The notes beneath the pieces were generated by a model. The model was not told the DNA's origin, did not search any database, and worked only from the letters and a program-made list of their open reading frames with translations. The translations under genes were made by a program, and so were the position numbers. Positions 37,479-46,282 of a stretch of DNA of 64,000 nucleotides are shown one piece after another. How positions within the stretch are numbered: position 1 is the stretch's first letter; the number at the start of each line of letters is the position of its first letter. This DNA is from JAPOXR01 sp965221935 (GTDB lineage Bacteria > Pseudomonadota > Alphaproteobacteria > Rhodobacterales > Rhodobacteraceae): the NCBI GenBank assembly GCA_965221935.1, contig CBDCSZ010000008.1, positions 1-64,000 on the forward strand, read 5' to 3'.

Positions 37479-39002
37479 TCAGAAAGCTGCCGGCTGCTGC
37501 CATTGACCCAGCGGCACGTAAGGAACGAATTCGGTCGCACTTTCCTGGATCTGGCGTCCCAATGCCTTTTTCTCTTCGATCGTCTGCGCAAATGGGAATG
37601 AATCGATCAGACTCTGGTGTTCCTCATTGCAGGGCCAGCCCGGCCACGACTTTTCACAGGTTGCGTGGATGGGCTTGTTCGTCAGCGGATTGCTGATTCC
37701 CGGACCGTTCCAGTATGTGTGAAGGATATTCCAGCCGCCTTCGGAGACAGGCTCCTTGACCGCCCGGCGCGACCCCATAGTCGACCAATCCATCGCCTCC
37801 AGTTCCACGTTGAGGCCGGCCTCGCGCAGGAACTGGGCGGTCACCAGCGTGGCTGCGTTCATGATCGGCACATCGGTCGGGTGCAGGATCACAATGGCTT
37901 CCCCGTCGTAGCCAGCTTCCGCAAACGCCTGCCGCGCCTTCTCGGGGTCGTGGCCGAGAAGGGCCTCGGCGCCGGACTCGTCCTCCAGCAGAGTGCCGCA
38001 GGCGAAATAGGAGCCGCAGGTGCGATAAAGCAGCGGGTCGCCAAACATGGTGCGCAGATAGGTTTCCTGGTCAACGGCCCACATCAGGCCCCTTCGCATC
38101 GCAACGTTATCGAATGGAGGGTGCAGGTGGTTCGGACGCAACACGCCTTGGTAGCCGATCGGATTGGTGGCTTTGAGCGTGATCGGCTGATCCTTCAGAG
38201 AGGGAAGAAAATCGGCGGGCGGGTTTTCATAAAAGTCGATTTCGCCGTTGATCAGGGCCGAAACCGCAGTCTGCGGATCGCGGATGTTCAGCCACTCAAC
38301 CCTGTCGACCTTGGCAACCTTGCCTCCCGCCGCACTTCTCGGCGGTTCGTCACGGGGAACGTAGTTCGGGTTTTTCACATAAACGACTTTGCTGCCCGGC
38401 ACCCACTCGTCCTTCTTGAAAATGAACGGACCGGAGCCAATGGTCGATTCGATCTGAGTTTCCGGATCCGTCATGGCAACGGCCTCCGGCATGATCGCAG
38501 CCACCCTGGAGGTGGTCTTGCCCAGCGCTTCAAGAAGCAGGCCGTAGGGCTTGGTCAGCTTCCATTCGAAAGTCTTGTCGTCAATCGCAGAAAGCCTCTC
38601 CGTCACACCCATGACCTGCTGGCCGGAACTGTCGCGAGCCCCCCAGCGATGCAGCGAAGCTATGACATCGGCGGTTGTGACCGGCGCGCCGTCATGGAAC
38701 TGGAGGCCGTCCCGCAGGGTAAAGCGGTAGAGCATTCCGTCATCGGACACTTCATAGGTGTCGACCATCTGCGGCTGAGGCACACTGTTCTCGTCCCAAG
38801 CGAACAGGAAGTCGTAAATCATCAACGCATGATTTTGACTGATGCCATGCGTGGTCCAAACAGGATCGAGTATCTTTAGGTCCGCGTGCAACACGACACG
38901 GAGCACCGACTCAGAAGAGGCATGTGCCGGAGTCCCGACTGCCAGGCCCAGCGCAACGGCGCAGGAGGCGAGAGCCGAGGATATTCGCAGTGTTTTCAAC
39001 AT
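37479..39002 (-). CDS. Peptide ABC transporter substrate-binding protein (OppA/DppA family), cut by in-frame TGA
   Basis: A 507-codon frame starting with a signal peptide (MLKTLRISSALASCAVALGLAV, cleavage near AHASSES). The mature SBP family-5 body has DLKILDPVWTTHGIS, YRFTLRDGLQFHDGAPVTTADV and GSGPFIFKKDEW. At 37481-37479 a TGA interrupts QQPAAF. The same frame continues NELEGVLIVPGGVVFWNIAKP and ends at TGA 37410-37412, matching the C-terminus of relatives, where an Arg codon usually stands at the stop position. A single CGA-to-TGA change would explain it. The last 22 residues are therefore lost, and folding might be affected. First gene of the operon. Confidence 0.88.
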   Translation of the reverse strand: MLKTLRISSALASCAVALGLAVGTPAHASSESVLRVVLHADLKILDPVWTTHGISQNHALMIYDFLFAWDENSVPQPQMVDTYEVSDDGMLYRFTLRDGLQFHDGAPVTTADVIASLHRWGARDSSGQQVMGVTERLSAIDDKTFEWKLTKPYGLLLEALGKTTSRVAAIMPEAVAMTDPETQIESTIGSGPFIFKKDEWVPGSKVVYVKNPNYVPRDEPPRSAAGGKVAKVDRVEWLNIRDPQTAVSALINGEIDFYENPPADFLPSLKDQPITLKATNPIGYQGVLRPNHLHPPFDNVAMRRGLMWAVDQETYLRTMFGDPLLYRTCGSYFACGTLLEDESGAEALLGHDPEKARQAFAEAGYDGEAIVILHPTDVPIMNAATLVTAQFLREAGLNVELEAMDWSTMGSRRAVKEPVSEGGWNILHTYWNGPGISNPLTNKPIHATCEKSWPGWPCNEEHQSLIDSFPFAQTIEEKKALGRQIQESATEFVPYVPLGQWQQPAAF

Positions 39003-39670
39003 TATTGATTCTTCCTCATTTTACTTTCGAAAGGCAGGCGGCCCTTCCGAATTCGACCGCCGGGCGCCACCTCTAACAGCGCATCGTATTCATCCAACCC
39101 GGCCGGGGGACGCCATGCCGATGTTGACCGGCGCAAAGGCTGCATGTGAGACGCCTCCGAGACCTTTGCTCCTCCCGAAACGCTCCCGCATGGCGTCCGG
39201 GGCGTCTTTTGCCTCCCTCGCAATCCGCGCATCCCGCCCCGTCAATCCAAGCCGGCCATCGCGGGCAAGCTGCGGAACAGAGGTGAATGCGCCGCGCGCG
39301 GCGGCGTCCGGCGCGCGTTGACGATGTGCCGCCGCCGGAAAACCGGTCTCGGCCTGACTTGACCCATGAGCCGTGAGGCTGCGGCTGGCAAACAAAACCA
39401 TTACTAAAACACCGGGTTCGGCTCAGTCGGCACGGGTCATTGTGCGGGAGACGCCCGAGTGTCCGGGCCAATCCCCGACGCCGCCGCTCTGGACGTTCTC
39501 CTGAGATCGGCGGGAATCGCTGTGAGCAGGTACAAGGATTGACCATAGCCGCATAGCGTAATACCTGTTCGTTAAGGAGGGTCAGAAAACTCAACTGAAC
39601 TCAAGGCATGCCGGACCGGTCGGATCATGTTTGTCCGGCGCCCGGCAATCCGCAATCACTGGAGGATGAA
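39003..39670. other. Divergent intergenic region between two ABC operons
   Basis: About 670 bases between the oppA start (-) and the sugar-type binding protein (+). Both operon promoters should be here. I see no gene-like frame, riboswitch or repeat that I can name. An AAGGAGGGTCAG stretch at about 39575 resembles a ribosome binding site but has no start codon at the right distance. Confidence 0.5.
39661..39665 (+). promoter_or_regulatory. Ribosome binding site fixing the start of the family-1 binding protein
   Basis: GGAGG lies six bases before ATG 39671, which begins the signal peptide. It supports this start over the in-frame ATG 63 bases upstream. Confidence 0.7.
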
Positions 39671-40969
39671 ATGGTTAAGTATGGAACCCGCTTAATGAGT
39701 CCCGCCGCGTTGGCGTTGGCTGCTCTCATCGCCGCACCGGGTGTGGCGCAGGATCGCGTCGTTCACTTGATGTCGGACGAAATCGCGCCGGAAAGTCAGG
39801 CATTCTACCGGTCTGCCGCTGACGACTTCACGGCTTCCAATCCCGGCGTCAAGATCGAGCTTGATTTCCAGGGCAACATGGACGAGGCGCTTGCAGTGCG
39901 GGTCGCCGCCGGCGAGCCGCCGGAAATCGCGTCCATGCAGCTCGAGCGCCTGCTCACTTATGCCGACCTCGGGCTTGTCGAGCCGGCAGACTGGTGGTTC
40001 GAAAAATACGGTGACGATGTCGTGCCGCTTGCGTCGATTCCCTACAAGGGCGTGCATTGGGACATCCCCTACGCCCTGACCTCGGAAATGTGGTGGTATC
40101 GCAAGGATGTTCTCGACGAAGCCGGCATCGCGCCGCCGCAAACATGGGCGGATTTCCTTTCAGCGGCGGAACAGCTCAACGATCCGGACAACAATTTTTA
40201 CGGGATCGCGATTGCCGCCGGACCGGGCGAATGGACGGCATGGCACTATGAAGTCCTGCTGTGGCAGAATGGCGGCTTCGTTTTTGACACCGAGCTGAAA
40301 CCCGTCGTCGACAGCGCTGAGTCGATCGAGGCGCTCAATTTCCTGAAGCAGCTGCACCAGTACTCGCCCCCGGAAAGCGCGACATGGGAATGGTGGGACA
40401 GCATCGATGCCTTCACCGCCGAACTGGTCGCGATTTCAATGTATGGCGGCCGGCTGCTGGTGCATGCCGCCAGGGACAATCCCCCGCTGACCGAGCACAC
40501 GCGGGTCCTGCACCAGCCCATGGGGAAAATGCGCGCCGGACCGCTGAGCCGGAAATCGCACGCCATCATGTCTGAGGCTCCGAACAAGGATCTCGGCAAG
40601 GAATTCCTCGATTTCCTGATGCAGCCGGAATACCTGCTGCCGTTCCTGCGCACGGTTCCGGTCCATCTCACGCCGCCGCTGGTGTCGTACCGCGACAGCC
40701 CGCTCTACATGGACGACCCGCTGATCCAGTCGCACCTGGAAGACATGGCAATCGTCTACGACGCGGTGTCCTATGGACGGTCTCTGGGCTGGGAATCGCC
40801 GGATCACCCGCCTAACTACTATGCAGGCGCCTTGAACGCGTCGAACATCCTTCCACAGATGATCCAGATGGTTCTGCTGCAGGATGTCCCGGCCGAAGAG
40901 GCTGCCGCTTGGGGCAAGGAGAAGATCCTCGAGCTGCAAGCCGAATTCGACGCCCAGAAAGTCCAGTAG
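39671..40969 (+). CDS. Extracellular solute-binding protein family 1 (carbohydrate-type ABC importer)
   Basis: A 432-residue periplasmic protein starting MVKYGTRLMSPAALALAAL with cleavage near PGVAQDR. The mature part has the family-1 pattern: FYRSAADDFTASNPGVKIELDFQ, DEALAVRVAAGEPPEIA, YALTSEMWWYRKDVLDEAGI with TWADFLSAAEQL, and FLDFLMQPEYLLPFLRTVPV. Family-1 proteins usually bind sugars, polyols or glycerol-3-phosphate; the ligand is not readable. First gene of an operon with two MalF/MalG-type permeases and a MalK-type ATPase downstream. Confidence 0.9.
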   Translation: MVKYGTRLMSPAALALAALIAAPGVAQDRVVHLMSDEIAPESQAFYRSAADDFTASNPGVKIELDFQGNMDEALAVRVAAGEPPEIASMQLERLLTYADLGLVEPADWWFEKYGDDVVPLASIPYKGVHWDIPYALTSEMWWYRKDVLDEAGIAPPQTWADFLSAAEQLNDPDNNFYGIAIAAGPGEWTAWHYEVLLWQNGGFVFDTELKPVVDSAESIEALNFLKQLHQYSPPESATWEWWDSIDAFTAELVAISMYGGRLLVHAARDNPPLTEHTRVLHQPMGKMRAGPLSRKSHAIMSEAPNKDLGKEFLDFLMQPEYLLPFLRTVPVHLTPPLVSYRDSPLYMDDPLIQSHLEDMAIVYDAVSYGRSLGWESPDHPPNYYAGALNASNILPQMIQMVLLQDVPAEEAAAWGKEKILELQAEFDAQKVQ

Positions 40970-41472
40970 ACCGCAAGGGCACGGCGGCAACGGAGCTGCT
41001 CTGGAACGCCGGTTCCGCGCCTTCGCATTGGCGATGATTTGTGCGGAACCGGCGGTCTGCCGGCATGGGCTGGGCCGGCTGCGATTTCATGTCCCGGGGA
41101 ATCGAAGGGTGCTGTCCGCGTCTCCCGGGACGGATCTGAAGATGGCGTCACCGGTTCGCCGACGGGCAATCCGGAGAGGATTCGGGCACGGCGCTTTCCG
41201 GGTGGACGGTGAGGATGCGACATGGACCGCAGCGGCGGCATGCCTGGCCACAGGTCCCGGATACCATCCGGGAATCCGGGACGGGCCGTGAATTCCCGGT
41301 GACCGCCAGGCTTCTGGCCGGTCATGGCCGTGTGCAATAACCCGCATGGCCCCGTATCTTGCCTGGAACCGGGGTGATGCGGTTTGATTTCAACTGAGGC
41401 ATCTGGGAGCGCGGGAATGTCAGACTTTTCTGGACCCGGAATGCCTGGTCTCTCTGTCCAGGCCTTGGCAGA
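40970..41472. other. Gap within the ABC operon, no gene recognised
   Basis: About 500 bases between the binding-protein stop and the first permease. The sequence is rich in short GC inverted motifs and has no protein-like frame. Such a gap is long for an operon of this kind. It may carry a partial terminator or mRNA stabiliser that keeps the binding protein in excess over the membrane parts, or a second promoter. Confidence 0.45.
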
Positions 41473-42408
41473 TTGACTTTCACACCGGCAGACACGGCGC
41501 GCCGCCGCCGCCGTCCGCTCCTGAAATTCCGCGACGAACGCGTCTTCTACTACGTGGCTCTCGGGCCGACCGCGGTCGTGATTGCGCTCGTCATCGTTCT
41601 GCCCATCATCTACACTGTCGTGCTCGGTTTCTTTGTCCAGAACACGCTGACACGCACCTGGCGCTTCACCGGTCTCGCCAACTACTTTGACCTCCTGACC
41701 GACACCGATTTCTGGTTCGCCTTCTGGAACGGCATCGTATTCACCGCCGGTTCGACCCTGGTGGCGACGGTCGTCGGATTGGCCATCGCGATCCTGCTTG
41801 ACTGTAACTTCCCCGGCCGCGGTCCGCTCAGGGCGCTGGTGATCTTTCCCTACATTGTGCCTTCGATCGTCGTCGCCTTCATCTGGAAGTTCATTTTCAG
41901 CGGTCGGGGAATACTGAACGACTTGCTGGGCTTTATCGGCGCACAGACGATTTCCGTGCCGTGGCTTGGCGATCAGCGTTTCGCGATGTTGGCTGTTATC
42001 CTGATATCGGCGTGGACATGGTTTCCGTTTGCGGCGATCACCCTTCTGGCGGCGATTCAGAACGTGCCGGACAACATCTACGAGGCGGCCGCGCTGGATG
42101 GCGCAGGACCGTTCAGACGCTTCGCTTTCCTGACCTTGCCGCTGCTCGCGCCGGCGCTCATGGTCGTGGTGCTGATCCGGGCGATCTGGGCATTCCGCAA
42201 TTTCGATATGATCTGGCTGCTTACCGAGGGCGGTCCCATCGGCGCCACCGAGGTCCTGCCGATCATGGCGTACAAGGAGGCGTTCGGCCTGTTCCGGATG
42301 GGACACGCCTCGGCGGTGGCGGTGTCCCTGATGGTGTTCGTGACTTTGCTGGCGGCGCTGCATTTCCGGGTCGGCGCGCGTCTGCGCAAAGCCTACGATA
42401 CGGAATGA
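41473..42408 (+). CDS. Carbohydrate-type ABC transporter permease (MalF/UgpA-like)
   Basis: A 311-residue inner-membrane permease, start TTG 41473. It has six hydrophobic spans (FYYVALGPTAVVIALVIVLPIIY first) and the EAA motif EAAALDGAGPFRRFAFLTLPLLAP near residue 205. The stop overlaps the next permease by four bases (ATGA), so the two are co-translated and should heterodimerise. No ATG fits near the 5' end, so the TTG start is the best choice. Confidence 0.9.
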   Translation: MTFTPADTARRRRRPLLKFRDERVFYYVALGPTAVVIALVIVLPIIYTVVLGFFVQNTLTRTWRFTGLANYFDLLTDTDFWFAFWNGIVFTAGSTLVATVVGLAIAILLDCNFPGRGPLRALVIFPYIVPSIVVAFIWKFIFSGRGILNDLLGFIGAQTISVPWLGDQRFAMLAVILISAWTWFPFAAITLLAAIQNVPDNIYEAAALDGAGPFRRFAFLTLPLLAPALMVVVLIRAIWAFRNFDMIWLLTEGGPIGATEVLPIMAYKEAFGLFRMGHASAVAVSLMVFVTLLAALHFRVGARLRKAYDTE

Positions 42409-43286
42409 AGCCGGTGCCCGATCAAGCGCAGCCAAAACCGGCGCCGCGCCGCAACAGGCGCAAGACTTCCGTTGTTAAGACCTGCGTGGTTTACGGCGGT
42501 GTCTTCCTCCTCCTCGTGCTTGTCCTGTTTCCGTTCTACTGGATGGCAACGGCTTCGATCAAAAACTTTCGCGAGATCTCCATCGAGCGGACGCTGATCC
42601 CGCGGGAGGTCACCTTCAAGAACTATGTCGGCCTGTTTGAGCAGACGAGCATCATGTGGCACCTGTTCAACACCGCATGGATCTCGAGTTTCGTGACTGT
42701 CGTCACCGTGATTCTCGCCTCCATGTGCGCCTATGTTCTGACAAGGTTCCTGACGCCAACCGCCGAGTGGATCGCGCGGGTCAGCCTGTACGCCTACATG
42801 GTTCCCTCGATCGTCCTGATCATCCCGTTCTATATCGGGCTGCGGATGGCAGGGCTGGTCAATTCGCATGCCGGTCTTATTCTGAGTTATCTCAGCTTCA
42901 CCCTGCCGCTCGGAATCTGGATGATGCGCGCCTGTTTCCAGACCATCCCGAAGACCATGGAAGAGGCAGCCGTCGTCGATGGCGCGAACCGGTTCGAGGC
43001 CTTCTTCCTGATTGCGATGCCGCAGGCCCTGCCGGGAATGGTGTCGACCGCTATATTCGTTTTCATCCTTTGCTGGGGTGAATACCTGTACCCGGTCGTG
43101 TTGATCAGCAGCGACAGCCTCAGGACCATTACTATCACCCTCGACGCCCTGACGGGCGGCGGCCAGAACATCAAGTTCGGCCTGCTCATGGCAGCGAGCA
43201 CGGTGGCGACAGTCCCGATCCTTCTGATCTTCCTTTTCCTGCAAAAGCACCTCGTGCGCGGTTTCGCAGCCGGGGGCTACGAATGA
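42405..43286 (+). CDS. Carbohydrate-type ABC transporter permease (MalG/UgpE-like)
   Basis: A 293-residue permease starting MKPVPDQAQPKPAPRR at the ATGA overlap, a charged and proline-rich cytosolic tail, then a first span VVYGGVFLLLVLVLFPFYW. It has the MalG-type LPLGIWMMRACFQTIPKTMEEAAVVDGANRFEAFFLIAMP (EAA loop) and LVRGFAAGGYE as the C-terminal tail, typical for this family (LVRGLTAGAVKG-like). The gene starts inside a much longer open frame, whose upstream part overlaps the first permease and is not coding. Confidence 0.9.
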   Translation: MKPVPDQAQPKPAPRRNRRKTSVVKTCVVYGGVFLLLVLVLFPFYWMATASIKNFREISIERTLIPREVTFKNYVGLFEQTSIMWHLFNTAWISSFVTVVTVILASMCAYVLTRFLTPTAEWIARVSLYAYMVPSIVLIIPFYIGLRMAGLVNSHAGLILSYLSFTLPLGIWMMRACFQTIPKTMEEAAVVDGANRFEAFFLIAMPQALPGMVSTAIFVFILCWGEYLYPVVLISSDSLRTITITLDALTGGGQNIKFGLLMAASTVATVPILLIFLFLQKHLVRGFAAGGYE

Positions 43287-43317
43287 AATCCCGACATTGA
43301 AATGATGGAGAACAGAA

Positions 43318-44124
43318 ATGCGAGCATCAGAGCTTGACCGGTGGCTGGCCCGCGAAGCCCCGCCCCATACCCCCGAAGACGAGGTGGATGGCATCATGGC
43401 CGGAGACCCGGATGCCGAGGTCACCGGCATTGCCGTGACGTGGCTGCCCAATATCGACGTGCTGGAGCGCGCCGCCGAAAAAGGGCTGAATTTCGTGCTG
43501 GCGCACGAACCGGTCTTTTACCACCACCCGTATTTTTATCCCTACGGGGACGAATTCCACACCCCTGCGCATGACTTGGCTGACAAGATGGCGACACCTC
43601 CGGGACTGCGAAAGCAGCGCCTGATCAGTGACAACAACCTCGTGGTCCACCGTTTTCATGACGGCTGGGACCAGTTTCCGGAATACGGCATGGGTTATGC
43701 TCTTGCCCGCACCCTCGGCTGGAGCGATGTCCAGGTATCGCCCGACTACATTTATGAGCCGCCCGAGGCATCGCTCAGCGAAACCGCGACCCATATCGGT
43801 GACCGGCTCGGCAAGTTCGGCATCCGCTATTGCGGCGAGCCGTCGCGCCGGGTCCGCAGGATATCGCTGGATTGGGGCAGCCCGGGGGCCATCGATATTG
43901 TGAACCGCGCCGTAAGGCACGGCTGCGATGCCGCGCTGACCGGGGAGGTCGTGGAGTGGAGGGATCTGGAATTTGCGCGCGACAACGGCGTGGCGATGAT
44001 TACCGGCGGGCATTGCGCCACGGAAACTCCGGGAATGCAGGCCTGCTGTGACTGGTTGACTATGCGCCTCCCCGAGATGCGGATCGAGTATATCGACACC
44101 ATGGATCCGGACCGTTTCGCATGA
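43318..44124 (+). CDS. Nif3-like dinuclear metal centre protein
   Basis: A 268-residue protein of the Nif3/YbgI/DUF34 family, forming toroidal hexamers with two metals per subunit. Metal-ligand-type residues appear in FVLAHEPVFYHHP (His/Glu), NNLVVHRFHDGWD and GGHCATETPGMQACCDW (about residues 232-248). Function in the family is debated. Placement between the permeases and the ATPase of an ABC operon is unusual and suggests a role with the imported compound. It is preceded by a possible site gatggagaac seven bases before ATG. Confidence 0.85.
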   Translation: MRASELDRWLAREAPPHTPEDEVDGIMAGDPDAEVTGIAVTWLPNIDVLERAAEKGLNFVLAHEPVFYHHPYFYPYGDEFHTPAHDLADKMATPPGLRKQRLISDNNLVVHRFHDGWDQFPEYGMGYALARTLGWSDVQVSPDYIYEPPEASLSETATHIGDRLGKFGIRYCGEPSRRVRRISLDWGSPGAIDIVNRAVRHGCDAALTGEVVEWRDLEFARDNGVAMITGGHCATETPGMQACCDWLTMRLPEMRIEYIDTMDPDRFA

Positions 44125-44170
44125 GGTCCGCGGCCGTATTCGAGCCTCTTGCCCGGCCTTTCGGAGCCGG

Positions 44171-45157
44171 GTGATCGCGATGCGCCAAGCATTTGCCTTC
44201 TATCTCGACTGGAAGCCAAATGCCCAGTTTGCCGGGATCTGCCGGGCGCTCGACCGTGGATTCTACCGCGACGCCGGTCTGGATGTCGTATTGGTGCCCT
44301 GGGAAGATGACGGGCGCAGCGTCGTGGAAAAGGTCGTCGCGGGCGGGTTGTGCGCCGGTTCGGTCGAAGACAATCTGGTCGTTGCGGCGAATGCCAGGGA
44401 CCGCATGCGGGTCAGCGTCCTGGCGGCGATGTTCCGGGAAACGCCGCTGGTCGTCATGAGCCGTCCGGAATCCGGAATCCAGTCGATTGCGGATCTGCGC
44501 GGCAAACGTGTCGCCATGCACTGCGACGGCATACGCATCATGGAAGGAATGCTGGACCTTCACGGCATCGGCCGCAGCGATCTTGACCTTGTCGAAGTCA
44601 CGCATGATCTGGACAATCTGCTCGCGTCTCGCTTCGACGCCGTGCAGGGCTATGCGGTCGCCGAACCGCTTGAACTGGCTGCCCGCGGATTGACTGTCTC
44701 AACCTTCGCGCTGCGCCACCGCATGCTTCACCCGTACGCGCAGGTGATCTTTGCGCCTGATCCGCTGCTGGCCGCGAATCGCAATTCCTACGAGCGCTTC
44801 CTGAAGGCGTCGTTCGACGGCTGGCGGGACTGTTTCGACGATCCCGAGCAGGCCGCTGAATCGATTCGCCGGGTTGGCGCGCCAATGGAGAGGCCAGAGC
44901 AGGAGATCGAGGCGCTTCGTCTGGTGCGCCGACTGGTGTCAGGCCCAGGCCAGGGGGATGACATTGGATGCATCGACCGGGATCGGTGGGCCAGGAACCT
45001 GAGCACATACCGGAAACTCGGAATCGTTCCGCCCGGCACCCTTCCGGCATGCGCCCTCGACACCTCGTTCTGGCCCGGCGAATCGGAGACAGCGGGGATG
45101 GGCCGATCGGAGAATTCCGCGACCGGTCCCGATGCTCCACATCTTGAGTGTCCATAG
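44171..45157 (+). CDS. NMT1/THI5-like substrate-binding protein
   Basis: A 328-residue protein resembling the NMT1/THI5 periplasmic-binding group (aminopyrimidine, alkanesulfonate or aromatic ligands). It has FYLDWKPNAQFAGICRALDRGFYRDAGLDV at the start, a VAANARDRMRVSVLAAMFRETPLVVMSR segment, SIADLRGKRVAMHCDG, and YAQVIFAPDPLLAANR. No signal peptide is seen: the first residues MIAMRQAFAFYLDW go straight into beta-1. It could therefore be cytosolic, either an enzyme like yeast Thi5 or a sensor, rather than a transport protein. ATG at 44180 is an alternative start. Confidence 0.8.
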   Translation: MIAMRQAFAFYLDWKPNAQFAGICRALDRGFYRDAGLDVVLVPWEDDGRSVVEKVVAGGLCAGSVEDNLVVAANARDRMRVSVLAAMFRETPLVVMSRPESGIQSIADLRGKRVAMHCDGIRIMEGMLDLHGIGRSDLDLVEVTHDLDNLLASRFDAVQGYAVAEPLELAARGLTVSTFALRHRMLHPYAQVIFAPDPLLAANRNSYERFLKASFDGWRDCFDDPEQAAESIRRVGAPMERPEQEIEALRLVRRLVSGPGQGDDIGCIDRDRWARNLSTYRKLGIVPPGTLPACALDTSFWPGESETAGMGRSENSATGPDAPHLECP

Positions 45158-45172
45158 GCGAAAGCGACATCG

Positions 45173-46282
45173 ATGGCAGAAGTTGTATTCAAATCGGTCG
45201 GCAAGGATTTTGGCAGGGAAGCCGTGCTGCGCGATGTCGATTTCGAAGTTCCGTCCGGGGCATTTGTGGCCCTGATCGGGCCATCCGGCTGCGGAAAATC
45301 CACCCTGCTGCGCATGATCGCCGGGCTTGAGCACGTTGACTACGGCGACATCCACATTGACAGCAGGGCGGTGAACGACCTCGCTCCGAAGGACCGTGAC
45401 GTGGCGATGGTTTTTCAGAACTATGCGTTGTATCCGCACATGACGGTTGCGGAGAACATGTTGTTCTCGCTGCGGATGGCGCGATGCCCGCGCACGGAAA
45501 GCAACGAACGGATGTGGGAGGCCGCTCGGATTCTCGGCCTCGAAGACCTGCTGGACCGATTTCCCCGGCACCTGTCGGGCGGTCAGCGGCAAAGGGTCGC
45601 GATGGGCCGGGCCATAGTCCGCAATCCGAAGGTGTTTCTCTTTGACGAGCCGCTGTCCAACCTGGACGCCAAACTCCGTGTCCAGATGCGGACAGAGATC
45701 AAGCGGCTGCATCAGCGCCTGGGAGCAACGATGATTTTCGTGACCCACGACCAGGTCGAAGCGATGACGATGGCCGAACAGATCATTGTTCTGCGCGAGG
45801 GCAGAATTGCGCAGGTCGGCACGCCGCTTGAACTCTACGACAGGCCGGCCAACCTGTTTGTGGCGGGGTTCATAGGTTCGCCGGCCATGAATCTCGTGCC
45901 CGGCGCCTTCGAGGATTCCGGTGGAGAACTGCGCTTCATACCGCAGGACGGAACTCCGATTTCGGCGGGCAAGCTGCCATGCGCCGGAAGTATCGACCCG
46001 GACCGGCAATATATGCTGGGTCTGCGGCCGGAACACATTGCGTTGCCAGGGCACGGAGACGACTCCGGCGGCGGCGAATCCAGTGGAGAGGTCCAGGCGG
46101 AAGTGGTTCTGGTCGAGGTGTCCGGACTTGACACTCACATCGTTGCGCGTGCGGCGCATGGCGAGGTTTCGATCCTGGTTCGGGGCCGTTTCGATACCGA
46201 TGCGGGGAATCGGCTGGCGCTGTCCCTGAACCTCCAATTCGCGCACATATTTGACTTCAGCACCGGAGAGCGCGTCAACTAA
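45173..46282 (+). CDS. MalK/UgpC-type ABC transporter ATP-binding protein
   Basis: A 369-residue ATPase with C-terminal regulatory (TOBE/MOB) domain. Walker A GPSGCGKST (about residue 37), Q-loop AMVFQNYALYPHMTV, signature LSGGQRQRVAMGRAI, Walker B VFLFDEPLSNLDAKLR, H-loop FVTHDQVEAMTMA. The regulatory half starts at about residue 235 (LFVAGFIGSPAMNLV) and includes YMLGLRPEHI. Starts 15 bases after the NMT1-like gene and ends the operon begun at 39671. Confidence 0.93.
   Translation: MAEVVFKSVGKDFGREAVLRDVDFEVPSGAFVALIGPSGCGKSTLLRMIAGLEHVDYGDIHIDSRAVNDLAPKDRDVAMVFQNYALYPHMTVAENMLFSLRMARCPRTESNERMWEAARILGLEDLLDRFPRHLSGGQRQRVAMGRAIVRNPKVFLFDEPLSNLDAKLRVQMRTEIKRLHQRLGATMIFVTHDQVEAMTMAEQIIVLREGRIAQVGTPLELYDRPANLFVAGFIGSPAMNLVPGAFEDSGGELRFIPQDGTPISAGKLPCAGSIDPDRQYMLGLRPEHIALPGHGDDSGGGESSGEVQAEVVLVEVSGLDTHIVARAAHGEVSILVRGRFDTDAGNRLALSLNLQFAHIFDFSTGERVN

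Noticed and set aside
32662..37481. Two in-frame TGA codons in the opp operon as evidence for UGA recoding (selenocysteine or UGA=Trp code).
   Set aside because: The positions correspond to Cys and probably Arg in relatives, not Trp. TGA serves as the normal stop with coupled starts throughout the window, the methyltransferase shows a TAG instead, and no selenocysteine insertion hairpin was seen. Mutation in a dead operon explains them.
40819..42435. A 538-codon open frame on the minus strand under the sugar-type permease.
   Set aside because: Composition is His/Arg/Gln-rich without family features, and the + strand encodes clear permease sequence with EAA loop.
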